This document shows, in pieces, positions 13,291-26,553 of a DNA stretch of 64,000 bases. Numbering within the stretch: the first letter of the stretch is position 1; every line of letters begins with the position of its first letter. The stretch comes from Saxidomus purpurata (Eukaryota > Mollusca > Bivalvia > Venerida > Veneridae). Position numbers and translations under genes: made by a program. Under the pieces are notes generated by a model. The model did no database searches and was not told where the DNA came from. It saw only the letters and a list, made by a program, of their open reading frames with translations. The stretch lies in the NCBI GenBank assembly GCA_022818135.1, contig JAFMSR010000003.1:16315760-16379759 (forward strand), written 5' to 3'.

Positions 13291-15684
13291 GTCATGGGCA
13301 GCCAGGCAGCCACTGTTTAATTCACACATTGGCCACTAAGTGTGGAACATGGCTCTAGTGAGAAAACCAACAATTTTGTAATTCTCTGGACCAGAGATCA
13401 AACTTCAATACAGATAAAGCCTACACACAAATCTGTCTTTAATGAACATTTCAGTCATGTTTCCAAGTAAGTTAATACATATATCAGTTTTCATACAAAA
13501 GCTTGTTTTCAAAGTGCCAGGAATTTAATGGCGCTTATTGAAGGCATGTGTTTTATGTACCTTATCCATCTACATTATTCTGATCTTTTAACATTACGGA
13601 ATATTTTCTGTAAATACTTTCCCGAGTAAGTGAAACAGACGGCCTGAAAATTATCCAATAATGTACAGCTATCCAACATTTTCTCTGTATTTTCTTATAT
13701 AAAACACAAAGTCGACTCTGCTACTCTGGCGTGGAACTTACTCAGTTGACTTGTTCTCGGGTTTTATCCACGTGGGATCTATTTAATTTATATAAAAATT
13801 ATCGTAGCGTGTTTATCACTTTATGAAGTAATTTGGTAAATGTTTAGATCCAGCACGGATAGGATTTATTTATAATTTTATATACCTACATGGTTTTGTA
13901 AATCTCTAATAAGATGTTAAGCATGAACAAACAGGGTATCGCACTTGTGGAAAAGATATCGAAATATTTCTTATTGTGTGGTATTTAATAGTCATTTGGA
14001 CTATAAATTTGATAACATTAATTGGCATGATCTAGTGGACTGATTTGTATAGCTCAATTGATGATAGCGTGAGGCAGCGATTTGCACAAGGAGTTGTAAT
14101 AGTGTGAATCTGATAAAATGCTAATATAACAATAGTACCTTGGAAGCAATCACTGGTGTTGAGAGATTCTTAACTAAAGAGTGGTAGACCACTGGTAGTC
14201 AATACTGCAGAAACTATCTGTGAAGCCGGGCTGTAGACAGTGTTAGCTTTGTCGTCTTCGTGAAATGTTCCTTGGAAATTTTGTCATCGAGTGAGACTTT
14301 GGTGTTAAATTTGCCGTCTAATTGTAATTGTGCTTTTCTCACTCGTCCCATTTCATGACAAACTACAACGTCTCTTGTCGATTTGAATAAAATACGCACC
14401 TTTGATAGTTTTTTCTCTTAGTATATGAGAAGCAGTTGAGAGAAACAAGAATTGGATGAGAATTCTTTGGAAATTTGTAGTTTTGAAAAAATTACGAGAA
14501 AATATTGAAAATTAGTAGATCAGACTTGGGAATAAGGATAGACAGTGCCGAGAAAGGAGACGTTTGTAACAGAAGGAAATACTTAAGTGGTTTATTGGGA
14601 TAGGTAAAGAGAGTATTTGCAGTTCATATGATGGAAACAGAATCACTCAATTCTAGGTAAATAGATTTTTGTGTTTAGCTTCCTGATTCATGTTTGAACA
14701 GTAAATAGATTAATCGTTAAATTATGTCTCTAATATTTCTGGTGTGTATATAGTTAATTGTGTATTTAGTATTTACATAAATATTAACCTGCTCTAGTGT
14801 CACAGTATTGTTGGCATGATTATAAGAGTATTTACCATATTTTACATAATACCCAATGATTACATATTGATTGTACTCATAACATTTGCCGGAAAGGTGC
14901 TATTTATATGATTACAACTTAATTAGGCAGTGGCTTCCTGGCGACAGCCGAGCTTTTGTAAAGGAATAATTATATTTCATTGATTGTGTAAACGGAACTA
15001 AATGTTGGAATTTTGTTCGTAGCATTTATCTTGCGTATATGATACCCAATTTTTATACACACTCTTTATATGTGCTGCATATGTTATTCTCTTTCTTATG
15101 AATAATGGCAATAAAATAGCGTTTAAAATGTCCAATGTGTCTGTTAAATTTGAATACACGCATCTAAATAATTGAGTTGGTGTTAAAGAAGTGGATGTAA
15201 AGCTCCTGAAGGATTTACCAGGTTATGAATAATGTATGTAGCAAGGACTAGCAGTATAGGCATAGAACCATTGTAGAACTAATAGTGATTATCAGAGAAA
15301 ATTGATGGGAGGATTTGTTTTTCTCGGAAAAGATTCATAGAGGATTTTCAGAGACTGTGTTGTTAGCTTTGTTTTTATTAACAGTGTGTAATTTGTTGAA
15401 GTAACACCACTTCTTCAGCTTATCTAGTTTTCTTTTACTACAGTGGTTTAGCGGTTTCATTATTGTATGGATTGGCATTTCGAGGAAGAGAGGTAATTTG
15501 GGTACTTTCTTTTCAGTCGTTTAATTTTCGTAAAAATGCACTTAACTGCTCGTCTTTGTATAAAATTTCTGCAATTGACTCGTCCATTTTTCATTTGGGA
15601 CAGTACACAATGGACAGTACACTGTGGAAATTACGCTAAGGACAGTACCATTAACTGTTCAGAGGGTTGTTCAGAGAATTGCAA

Positions 15685-15745
15685 ACAGTGCAGATCATGA
15701 TCAGTTTGCAGGAATGTGCGGCAAAATCTCTTGATGCATTAGCAG
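15685..15745 (-). repeat. GATCATGATC-family repeat
   Basis: ACAGTGCAGATCATGATCAG followed by TTTGCAGGAATGTGCGGCAA. GTGCAGATCATGATC is the reverse complement of the + copy core. Confidence 0.6.
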
Positions 15746-18257
15746 GAAACATTACTTTTATTATCAAAATTTCTGCATTTGTTCTCATTCATGACCTAAA
15801 ATGTTTAAGAAGACCGAAGAAACGGGTTTGTTTTTCAAGGAAATTGCATGAATAAGTTTACTTACGATTTTCTTGGAAATCTATCCAACATAAAAAATGA
15901 AGCATCAGTGTGCATGATAATGAAGATATTCGTTTGAAATGCCAAACCCTCTTTCTTCCGCTTCATGTGCAGATTCCAAACTTTTCATGTGCTTATTTTT
16001 GTAGATGCTGGGAATCACGTGCAGTCAGCAAATCTAATGAAATATTTGTGGTTGATTGTTCACTGCATAGTTACGAAAATTACATTTTTTTCTTCTGCAG
16101 AGCTCCGAAAGAGCAAAGAATTGTGGGAATGCACACTATTTAGGGACTTGTGTAATATTAAATTGAGACTGAGCAAGTATAATGAATACCATTATCATAA
16201 AAACGGCCTCTATGTGTTCTGTACCTTCACTATAATAGACTGCCTGTTCTTTTGTTAAAATGCATAAGGTGTGTAATAAATCATCTTGTCATGGGGGTTT
16301 ACCAAAATTTGCAATTCAATTTTTTTTCCCCTCCTGTAGTATATCACATACATTGAAATGTAGGACATATCATATGTTTTAATAGCTCTATTTGATGGTT
16401 TAACGGGGCATCTGTTTGAAAAATAATCAGGAATTAACCTGATAAAGAACCTGGTGATCTCCATGGGGGTTTTTATCTCTTCGGTTTAAGTTTTGAGGTC
16501 TTATCTATTCGTACTTAAGTTTTAATCAGTTCTAGTGTTGTTAAAAAGTTTTGGTTAGTTGAAAAATCCAGTCCTAATCTGTTTGCGCTTTGTTGTGATA
16601 CAGTAGCACTGACCTACCTGATACCTAATAATCACGATTTATGTAAAAATCCCCGCTACATAAATGCTGGTTTAATACAGGTGATTTCACAGCATCTCAT
16701 AGCCGCAACTATGCAAATACTGTTGTCCCTGTCTCACCTCTTTAGTCGTCTCACCTCTTTAGTCGGGTAATTTCGATTGAATTTCGCTTCTCACTGTGAT
16801 CAAATGTAAATTCCAGTGTAAACTGTCGATTTTTATGTTAATGTTGTCAGTTTGACCAAATACTGGGGTTGGGTTTTTTGTTTGGGTTAAAAGTTTCATT
16901 GCGAAAGTCTTCTCAAGTCTTCGCCATAATACACAGTGGTCTTGTTATTGAAATTGCTTAATGTGTTAGGTTGTAAAAAGTTTGTGAATGAAAACAAGAT
17001 TTGTTTGAAGATTGCTACCTATACTGTCATTTAATGGTCTCAGATACATATCAATCTTTTCACTTGGTTTCCGGATAAATAATAAATCATGAAAAATTAG
17101 GCGTAAAATATTTTATTATTTAACGTTTTTTTTATCATACAATGTAGACTGGCTTTCCGTCATGATATTTAATTTTCTTCTTCACTTCTATTATGTGATT
17201 ATCTGCCCTTTTATTTCTTACAAAATTAACTCCCTTTGCTGCCAAAAATATCACATGATCAAGCTCGGTGTTAGAAGAAAGGGCTAAAATGGTCCCCTTG
17301 AATTTTGAAAGAGAGATATATTTATCTATTGGGATGACGAGGTGATAATTTAACGATGTTTACTTGCCTGGAAGATCTGGACTGATACTTGGCACAGTAT
17401 TTAGTCAGATGGTTGTTTTTCGCATTGCATAGCTTACTTAGGTTGCATTAGTTCTATAGTATATATAATGTTTATGGACAGAATCAACAAGACTGAGCTA
17501 GAGAACGAGAATATATAGTTTTGAATTTGATTATTTTTTACCAAATTTCTTTGTGGATTAGCCATTTTTTGACCAACAGTATAGTTGTACTGTAAACCAA
17601 GAAAAATTAGTATACGCTTGAAGAATCTGTATTACATTGAATTTTAGAGCCACAGTATAGTTTGTTTAACGTATTTCAGAAATGAAATATTTTCATTAAC
17701 GTGTACCATCACATTTCTACATAAATTCCGATGCGATTAAAATGTAAGATTTAAATTTGCGTAAAATCAAATCAGCTTCTATTCCTACAAACTGTGAGAA
17801 TGGCTTTGACATTTTAAGAGAGAGATCAATGTGATCTGGAAAGTTTAAGCATTCAAGTGTATTCTGTGGTCTTTTAAAGTGCTGTAAATTCTGAGAAATA
17901 ATTGCAGGAAAGATTATGCATCTTTTATCTTATTTAGATACACCTGAATATTCAAAAAACATTAATATTGTTTTAACTGCTAATTTCTTTTCTCTCTTTC
18001 TCAAGCTTGCTTTGTGTGAGATAAAATACTTTCGGCAAGAGTTTTTGTTTGTTGGGGTTGTTTTTTTTGGAAGAAAATAAAATTTTTGCAAAACGTTTCT
18101 GGGAATAACTCTCAGTAAGTGGATACAGATAGTTACTGTTAAAAGACCGGAAGATGGCTGTTAAAGTATGGAAGATGGTAGAATTGAAAGCAAGATTTGT
18201 CAAATTTATGTAATGTGCTTATACGCTACTAGCTGCAAGTGATTCTGTCTTTTCTAA

Positions 18258-18345
18258 CAGTGTAGATCATGATCAGGCAGGGGAGATGTGAGATTGCACA
18301 TAATGCACAGGCTAATCTAGGTCATCTAGTCTCTTTAAAGCCTTA
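18258..18345 (-). repeat. GATCATGATC-family repeat
   Basis: CAGTGTAGATCATGATCAGG followed by GCACAGGCTAATCTAGGTCA and CTTTAAAGCC. The sequence could fold back on itself, as seen more weakly in other copies. Confidence 0.6.
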
Positions 18346-18759
18346 ATGTAGGTTTTCACATAGTAGGGCTCAAGAGTAGACTATGTGATGAAGTATTTGT
18401 AGTGTCCGCTAGTGAATTATAAAGATTATGTATTTTAAGAAGGTCTGTAGTGTAGAAAGAGAGCTCATTGCTCTGAGGGTATTAGGGTGAATTTTGATGA
18501 GAGGTTGAAGAGTGAGTGGGACCTCTTGGCTCTTAACCAGTTGATTTAAGTTTGATCTTTGCATAATGTCGTCTCTGTGCTTAAGACAAGTACTCTTGGG
18601 TTTTACATGCAAACATAAGTCTTTCTTGATTTGTTATGGCTCTTGCAGTGTTGTAAATCATTCTGTTCTATAGAGTGCTTTTGGTACAGAATGTTTGACC
18701 TAAGGTGAGTTAACAAGTAGAACAAAGTTGTCAAAATAGTAAAGTAGAAACATGTCAGA

Positions 18760-18937
18760 TACTGTAAATTGGGTCATATTCATGAAGATTTAATTTTTGC
18801 TATTTTCGTGAATTTTCGGCCTTGCTAATTAAAAATCGCACAAAAAATTCCTCTCTCATAGGTTAACTATTAGCGAATTCTCCTTTGAATAGGTTTGGCT
18901 GCTCACAAATCACACGAAAATAACCCAATTTACAGTA
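18760..18937. mobile_element. Short TIR element (MITE-like), 178 bp
   Basis: Perfect 15-bp terminal inverted repeats: TACTGTAAATTGGGT at 18760-18774 and ACCCAATTTACAGTA at 18923-18937. The interior is AT-rich and itself partly inverted (TTTTCGTG near the left, CACACGAAAA near the right). No transposase is present. Two diverged relatives occur at 34788 and 52009. Similar elements are, to my knowledge, common in bivalves. Confidence 0.85.
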
Positions 18938-20334
18938 AAGTGGAAAGCTGTCGTCACAATTCTCATTCCTTAGATGTGGTATCAGGTATTGGAAGAACTA
19001 CGGTAACTGTGACTTTTTTTAATCCCAAAGTTTAGTGAAACAAGAATTTTAGGGCAGGGATAACAATGAAAAAATGATTTATGGAGACACCTTTTTAATT
19101 TATCAACTCTGAAGATTATAATCTTACTGAACAGGAGATTTTTAAACGCTTATGACTTGATATAATAAATACAAAAAATGCACTATTGTTGGTTTCCTGA
19201 TAGTTCTCATTAGCTTTAATCACACATCGAAATGTAAAATTAAATTTTTTAATGTTGAACAAATTTTACTTATAATGTCTTTACAAAAATAAAAGCAAAA
19301 GCATAGGAAAATTCTATGTCAAAGCATAGAAATTCTACTTCAGTGGAACAGCATGTGCAGAGATGCTAATTTCGTTTTATTACATTTAAATATTCTAAGC
19401 AACTGCGCATGTTTTATGCATTTAGTTAACTATAAATATCCCCGGCAAATTTTAGTAGGGTTCAAGCCCGTTCACTGAGCCTTGTGAGATTTGCTAATTA
19501 CTGTCACTTAATGAGTATTTACATAAAGTTAGAAAAGATTAAACGTGGACAAAATTTAGAAGTATCATAAATAGAAAAAACTGTCAGAAATTTCTGTGTT
19601 TAGAAAATAATCTGTTGACTTATTAAGTATTTAAGCAAATAAAGCGCTACCGTCCTAACAAAAGTATTAAAAGTGTACTAATTCTCCCGCATATTAACGT
19701 TCCATTGAAAGTTTCGTCAATGAGAATAAAGCGTAGGTAAAGTCGTTCTATAGGAAATATGATCGGTATATTAAGCCGTAAACTTTCCAGTTCAACTAGA
19801 TTTTGAATAAAGAAATTTTTATAGTCGAAAGCTGTGTCTAATAGTAGCATATAACGTGTGTAAAAATACATTGTTATAAAAATTATTCAAGTTCATAGTG
19901 ATTTGCTTTCAGGATGATATTTTTATACACATTGATAATAGTGTGATAGCGGAATGTGGATATGGCTTTAAACCACATTAAGACTTTATGATTTCCTAAG
20001 GTTATTTAGTGCCCTTGGTTAAATTACTAACATGAAAATTCTTAAATCGTAAATCTTACGATTTATTGTACACATTGGAAACCAAAAATTTCATTGAGAA
20101 TTTGGAGACTTTATATTTCAATGTAAGTAAATATTTGTGTGGTCAAGTGTTTCACACGTAAAAACATTGAAGGACAATTGGATTACACAGATTAGGTGGT
20201 TTGTATTTAACAGTAAGTATTCATTTGAATACGAATACATCTTACTTCAAATTTTCATTCATTTATGACCTATTTACAGTTTGGTTTGGCAGTTTTTTGA
20301 TTAGATAGCTAGAAGTGTCAGCCAGTCCTCTTCA

Positions 20335-20460
20335 ACAGAACTTAGAAGCCTGCAGTTGCAGGTTCGAGTCTGCAAAGCGAGAGTTATATTGTCACCCACG
20401 CAGTTAACTGGCAGAGGTACATTCTGTCATAGCCGTATGAAGCGGTTAAGTCAGTAGGGG
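20335..20460 (+). mobile_element. tRNA-derived SINE fragment
   Basis: GCAGGTTCGAGTCTGC matches a Pol III B box (GGTTCGAnYCC) loosely. It is followed by CACCCACGCAGTTAACTGGC, resembling the post-tRNA region (TTGGCAGTTT) of the other SINEs. Degenerate. Confidence 0.4.
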
Positions 20461-21141
20461 GGGGGGGTGTAACTGGCCCCTTCCCAAAATCAGTAATGAG
20501 ACCCCTGTAACTACATTAAACAGTAGATATTGACAGTTTTTACATCACACCTTCAGTTGAGAATGAATCACAAAGTGTCTGTATCAGCATTGTAACCTGA
20601 CATGACAGTATGTTACATTAGACATTTCAAGGAGTGAGTGCAGAATAAAACTAGACCTGTCATTGACTGGTGGCATAGTAACAAAGTAATCAGAAACATG
20701 TATGTATTAGCCAGAGAGTGAAATCCCCAGGTCTGACTGATGTTAGGAGTGTCCATTTGGGAGAGGTGGGAAGGGAAGGTAAAATGCATTGATCATACTG
20801 AAGGCACTGAGCTCTTCAAGGAGTGCATGCGTGCAGCATCACTGAAAATGTTGTTCTGTTCGAACTTCGTAAAAAGTCTTCATAATTCCACTGTTTTTAT
20901 TCTGTTTTAGATTAAGTACAAGGTGAAAGCCAGGGCTCGAGCCTCTACTGGCACCATGCATTATAAAGCTGGCCATACAGTCTGATTATAATCATTAATT
21001 ACTGTAGAGCCTTTCAGTCTGTAAATTTTCAGTGAGCACTCTATAAGGAACAATTCAAGATTAAAAAAACGGACCAGTTCATATCATATAGTCTGGTAAG
21101 GGTGAAACCACCTTACCTACAGGTATATTTGACTTGTCTGT

Positions 21142-21235
21142 TAGACATTATCAAGGATATCCTGAATCAAATAGCTAGACCAGAGAAATAGACATTATCA
21201 AGGATATCCTGAATCAAATAGCTAGACCAGAGAAA
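21142..21235. repeat. Perfect 47-bp tandem duplication
   Basis: TAGACATTATCAAGGATATC...CCAGAGAAA occurs twice back to back (21142-21188, 21189-21235) without differences that I can see, which suggests a recent duplication. Confidence 0.9.
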
Positions 21236-21949
21236 TACCTACACCAGAAAATGTCCCAGAATAATTTTTAGAGAGCCTGCTGTGACATCTTGTTAGAGGA
21301 ATGGAGAAAAGGAATTGTGATCGAATCAATTTGTAGAGGCCTCACAGAGCTCTACTATAATCAATATAAAATTGTTTATAATTGGTGAGGTAGAGAGAGC
21401 TGCAAGGATATTATTATAACAGTTTAATGATAGAGAACAAATCTAATGATTTTTCCATTAACTACAAATTATGACATGTTCTTTTTTCGAGTTTAAAATG
21501 TGATCAGTAGACCTCTAGCTTAGACGGTATCGCATGGAAGCAGAGTCTCTTGCTGTATTTTTCATGTCTCTTTCTCAACGATTTATCAGTTTCTTAAAAA
21601 TAGAGAGAATTTTATCCTTGGAGACAAAATTAAGTCCCCCGCAAGCGAGTTATCTGATTGGCTGAAAGTGATCGCCGAGATTTGCTACTCGGGCCATACA
21701 GAAAAGTTTTTATTACCAGTGTGTTGTACTCCCCTCACACAAACCATAACCTAAGAAAGTAGGGAAGGTGGGGGGGAGGGTCCACGGGGTAGGGGGGCAG
21801 GTTACTTGATTATGTACTATGTCTGTCTGACTGTCTGTCAATTCCTATATCTGTAGTAAAGCTATACAACAGTCAGTTCCTTTTAGGGGTCACAGGAAAT
21901 GGTTTGATGAAAATGCGACAACTCAATTTTTAAGAGGACTTTCGCACCC

Positions 21950-22120
21950 TGTAAACAAAACAAACACATTTTAATGTAAACAAAACACACATACATGTTA
22001 ATGTAAACAAAAATCTTACATTAAAAAACAAAACATCTCATTTTCATTTTGATGTAAACAACACATGCATTTGAATGTAAACAAAACACATACATTTTAA
22101 TGTAAACAAACCCATACATT
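21950..22120. repeat. Tandem AATGTAAACAAAACACATAC repeat
   Basis: About six copies of a 25-30 bp unit centred on ATGTAAACAAAACA with CATACATTTTA linkers; variable unit length. Confidence 0.8.
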
Positions 22121-23679
22121 GTGTGGTGTATAACATTATAGTTTCAGTTAACTAAAACAATTAAGGCTTATATAACACCTTTATTAGGTTGAATACCACT
22201 AAATATAGCATATCTAGTGCCTTTAAAGACTCAAATGCATTTAATTTGCATAAAACAATTATTTGGTTGTCTTTCTGAAAAGACACGGCAGTTGATTTTT
22301 CATGAGCTGCCATCTCCATCCTTACAAAATGTACAAAAATCAGCTCATTATTTAAGCAAACATTTCCAAATGAAAAAAAATCCTGTTGAGAGCCCTGTCT
22401 GCTATTTCATTGTTTTTACCCCTGAAGTTAGAATTCTGATCATGTAAAATGGTTAGAAATGTTCCCACTGTAAAATCTGCTTTCCTGCTGAATGCAGCCA
22501 ATATTTATACTGCCTTGCAGCACGAACAACTAGATATTTCTGGGAGATGTACGAATAGACTACAGAATAAAAAATACCGTCGCTACAAATATCTCATTTA
22601 GAAAGCCTTTCATGTTTGAAAAAGGAATTAGAAGGATTATGTGACAGTTTTTCCCTGGGATTGTATAATTTGATGATGCCAAATTGTTGTTAATCATGCG
22701 ATAGTTCAGTAGAAAACCCCGTGCAAGATTTCATGTGAGTTTTCTCTCTGTGTTTTAGTGTTATAGACTGTTTTGTTTCTCTGTTGTTGCAGTATCTTGC
22801 ATTTATTCAATCACGTTAATGCAGTTATTGGTAAAGTTCTATAGCGTTTTATTGGTACATCAGGTTTGTTTCACTTTATTTTCAAAGTACCTACAGTATT
22901 TTCTTGTGATTGGAGTTTTTTCTTCTTGGATTCAAGCTTGCATTTCTTGTTCTGGGTAAAATGTTGTATAATTCTTATGGAGGAAACCTGATGTAGGCCT
23001 CAGGCAAGTTTGTAAGTATCGTTTCAATATGTGCGTATGTTTCAGCGTTAGCTACTTTAAAGTTGAATGTCGGTTTTAATGTATTCTAAGTCATAAAAAG
23101 ATATTATCTATGTTTGAAAGAAGAAAAACTTCTAAAAAATACGAAAAGATCACAATTTATGTATACTGTACATAAATAAAATGATGAATTTCTTATGATT
23201 TTCAATAGTACAGAATTTTTAACAAAATATGGTTTGATTATATCAGAAAGTATATTTAATAATTTTCATTGAGCAGTGAAATGACAAGGACTGTGAAGTC
23301 AATGCTTTCATATTATGTATATATCATATTAAAATAATCAAAGGTGATTAAAAATACTTCTGTAACAAAGGAAAAGAAAAAGCACTTTTAACGACTAATG
23401 CATTTTTAAGCTTGAAATCATGGGGAAAATGTCTGTTGTTTTGCAGATTATAGAAAGAATTTCTATGCCAAGAGAAAGAAAGGCTTTTTCGGGTTAATCA
23501 TGAAGAAAAGTTGTTATTTTCCAAATACTGTCAATTTTGGAAAGAGAACGATTTTATATGCTGAGACAGTAATGTTACATGTGCGTATTTAAATAAAATT
23601 TAAAAAAATCGTTTCCACTTTTTTTATACCTTATTTTAAGATACTTTGATGGAAATATTTTTGTATTTCTAGTTTTGGC

Positions 23680-23915
23680 CGACCTGGTCAAGTGGTTAGA
23701 GTCGCTGACTTGCAATCACTGTAACCTTTTATTGATTCAAGGTCATTGGTTCGAGCCCTGCTGCTGACCATATCTTTTTATGTGAGACAGTTGGCAGTTT
23801 CTACAGCAGGAAAGGAGTCTGTTTCTGGTTCTTCCCAGAAAAGTGTCCACCTGTAAGTAAATAAAATACTGTTGAAAACAGGCATTAATCTCTGTGGAAA
23901 ACGTTAAAGAGAGTG
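23680..23915 (+). mobile_element. tRNA-derived SINE, most complete copy
   Basis: The head resembles a tRNA: GGCCGACCTGGTCAAGTGG, GTTAGAGTCGCTGAC (A-box region) and GGTTCGAGCCC at 23748-23758 (B box), ending GCTGACCA. The body follows with TATGTGAGACAGTTGGCAGT, TGGTTCTTCCCAG and CACCTGTAAGTAAATAAAAT, ACTGTTGAAAAC. A real tRNA gene is unlikely because the anticodon arm is disrupted by an insertion. The shared body links it to the copies at 25600, 30395, 34025, 42080, 48700 and 55680. Confidence 0.8.
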
Positions 23916-25599
23916 ATGGCTCCTTTATGTTATTTAAGCATACCTACTGAGAGAAAAGTGCGAGAAAGTTTGTCCTACATTCTTTGGATAATCTTGTCTT
24001 CTAGTCTGCCAGATCTGTAGCTGTCTGTTGTGATCAGAATGCCTCAGTTATTGCAGCAACTAGAAAACATAAAATTCAGGAAAAACTCAAACCAAAAGGG
24101 AGATGGTTTTGTCCTAATGTGTATGTAATTTAGCAAGAAATTTCTCATCTGTAATAAACTTGCTGTGAAAATGACATAAAACATTCAATTCATGAAATAA
24201 GTAAATATCCACATTGACATTGCAATGAAGCAAGCTAGCTCTTGAAAATTCATTGAAAAAAAACAAAGCAATTACCTCCCTTTTGTTGTTTTTTAACATC
24301 AGATAAGAAATGATGATTAAGGTCGACTTAAAGATAAAAGAAAGCATGAAGAATAGTGTAGCTGGTTTGTCAACTTTAAAAAAAAAATGTAAGAATTAAA
24401 TATTAAAACATTTACCATCTTATAAGCAACTCTATAAAGGGAGATTATAAGGAAGTTGAAGAAGTTAGCAATTTTCTTGTTGAAAAAGACACAAAGTATC
24501 CAAACATTAATTAATAGGGTATAATTATTATCATTGACTGAGCAATTTTTGTTGCCGCCCTAGTGAGGTATATAGTAATCTCACAGTCTTGTTTGTTTTT
24601 CTTCATTCATTAATTGAGATATGGTATTGTGCCCTCAGCCTTAGTGATGCAGTTACTGTTTATCATGTTATAGAATATTAACAAAACTGCACAGAATTGC
24701 AACACTCATGTCCTTGGCTGGTCTTACTTCAATCTTCGTACAAAGCCCCCACCCTAGGGAGTGAATGCCCTTTTTGGGTATTTCAACGGATCTACAACAA
24801 TGTAAATACATATATCTCTTACCTAAAACTTGAGGAATAATGTTTGTGTAGAATCGTCTGTGCGAAATTTCATGCTAATGAAATTAATTGCTTGCATATT
24901 ATCATGTTAGACATAAACTGTTCTTTGCAGTTGCGGCATCAGATATTATGAAATTTTGCCATGGGGATATATTATGTTCTGTTCATTGATTAGTACAGAA
25001 TGGTATAGGGGTGAGGTTATCAAAGGAAATAGTGCACCAATTATAATTTCTATCTCTAAATCATACACAAACAAACATCAGCTTTGATCTTGGATTCCCC
25101 CACATGGGCTGGTTTGCATGTTACAAGCCATTCTAGGCTGCGGATATTGGCAGAGGTTTTATCTGTCCTTGCTGTCTGACTATACAGAGCTGAATGGTCA
25201 ATATAGTGATTGTGAGAATAAATATTGACAATGGATTTGTGCTTCCTATTTTGTAAGTGACAAATTTAGTTAGCCAAATGATGATTGATACATAAAAGGG
25301 AAGGAATATATTTAGAAATAGGATTAAAACTTCGAACACTTTGGATTTTGGGATCGGAGAAAAACCATCGAGGAGTTTAAAAGGTGAGCGGGAATACAAC
25401 CAGAGGCTTTGGCGGCGGAAAGACGCCAACAAAAACAACGAAATTGAATGATAAAACTGATGTGTATGCATGACGTGCTTAACAAGCATAACATGCTAAG
25501 AAAGAAGTAATGAAATTCCATTGAAAAGTTAAATGCTGTTGCAGTAGTTCTTTATTTTTTCTGTTTGTTGCACAGATGCTTGAGAAAAGCAAAATTCAT

Positions 25600-25705
25600 A
25601 CTGGTACTCACGGGCCCTTCATTGCCGAACCTGTCCGCCTGTAAATAAGGTGGAATACTGTTGGAAACGGGTGTTTAATCTCTGCAAAAGAAAGATTCTT
25701 CATAT
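25600..25705 (+). mobile_element. SINE 3' part
   Basis: ACCTGTCCGCCTGTAAATAA and GGTGGAATACTGTTGGAAAC match the 3' body and tail of the 23680 SINE; the tRNA-like head is absent. Confidence 0.6.
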
Positions 25706-26394
25706 CCTTTGATTATGTTACGTTATTTAAGGCACTAAGAAATAGCCGAGCACCTGATAACTTTGTTCTCTTTCGTAGTATGAGGTCTTTGGTACAAAAT
25801 TTCAATTAAGATACATACTGATTAATTGTATTTAAAAACTGGAAATTTCTTCCTTTAAGGGGATACTGCAGGTGCACGTTTGCAGTTAACGAGTGTTTAT
25901 CATCATCAGCCTTTGACAGGCATCTCAGACATTCATTTCCGTAGAAGACGCATTATCCACAATGTTGGAGCGAAGCCATTGTTTACTTCAACAGCTCTAC
26001 AGTTGAAAAAAAAAAATGAAATAGACATATTCTCAATGACAGTGCGTTTGTGAGCTGTCACATTGTGTGATGCTCGTCCTAAAGATGTATGGCCATGGCC
26101 ATCTTCATTATTGTCGGAGAAAAATGTTGCCGTATCCTGTAGGAATACTTCCTGTCTAGCAGCATGGAAAACGTAAATGAGTTTTGTTAAGTGCTTAATT
26201 GTGTTTTCATTTAGCTCTTCTTTTATACCTTGTCAATTGTAATGGTTATCCAGTATTTAATTATGGTTTTGGTATTTGTAGGTCAGAGAAGCACCTTAAG
26301 TGATGGTTACAATATTTCAGCATCCAGGTGGGTTAGGTTAAACAGCTTTTGGCACCCCCCAAAGAGAGATGTTCAGTCAAATTTGCTCTCTCTG

Positions 26395-26398
26395 TCTA

Positions 26399-26436
<38 letters not shown>

Positions 26437-26515
26437 TCTTTTTCTCTCTCTCTGTTCTTTTTCTCTCTTTCTCTGTCTCTCTCTCTGTCTCTCTCTCTCC
26501 CTCTCGGTCCGTCCG

Positions 26516-26553
<38 letters not shown>
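26395..26553. repeat. (CT)n simple-sequence block
   Basis: About 160 bp of CT repeats with TTTTT and GT interruptions. It creates Ser/Leu-rich frames on the + strand and Arg/Glu-rich frames on the - strand, which are artefacts. Confidence 0.95.

Noticed and set aside
23680..23760. Functional tRNA gene
   Set aside because: The B box is good but the anticodon region is enlarged and the acceptor stem pairs poorly; the attached SINE body explains it.
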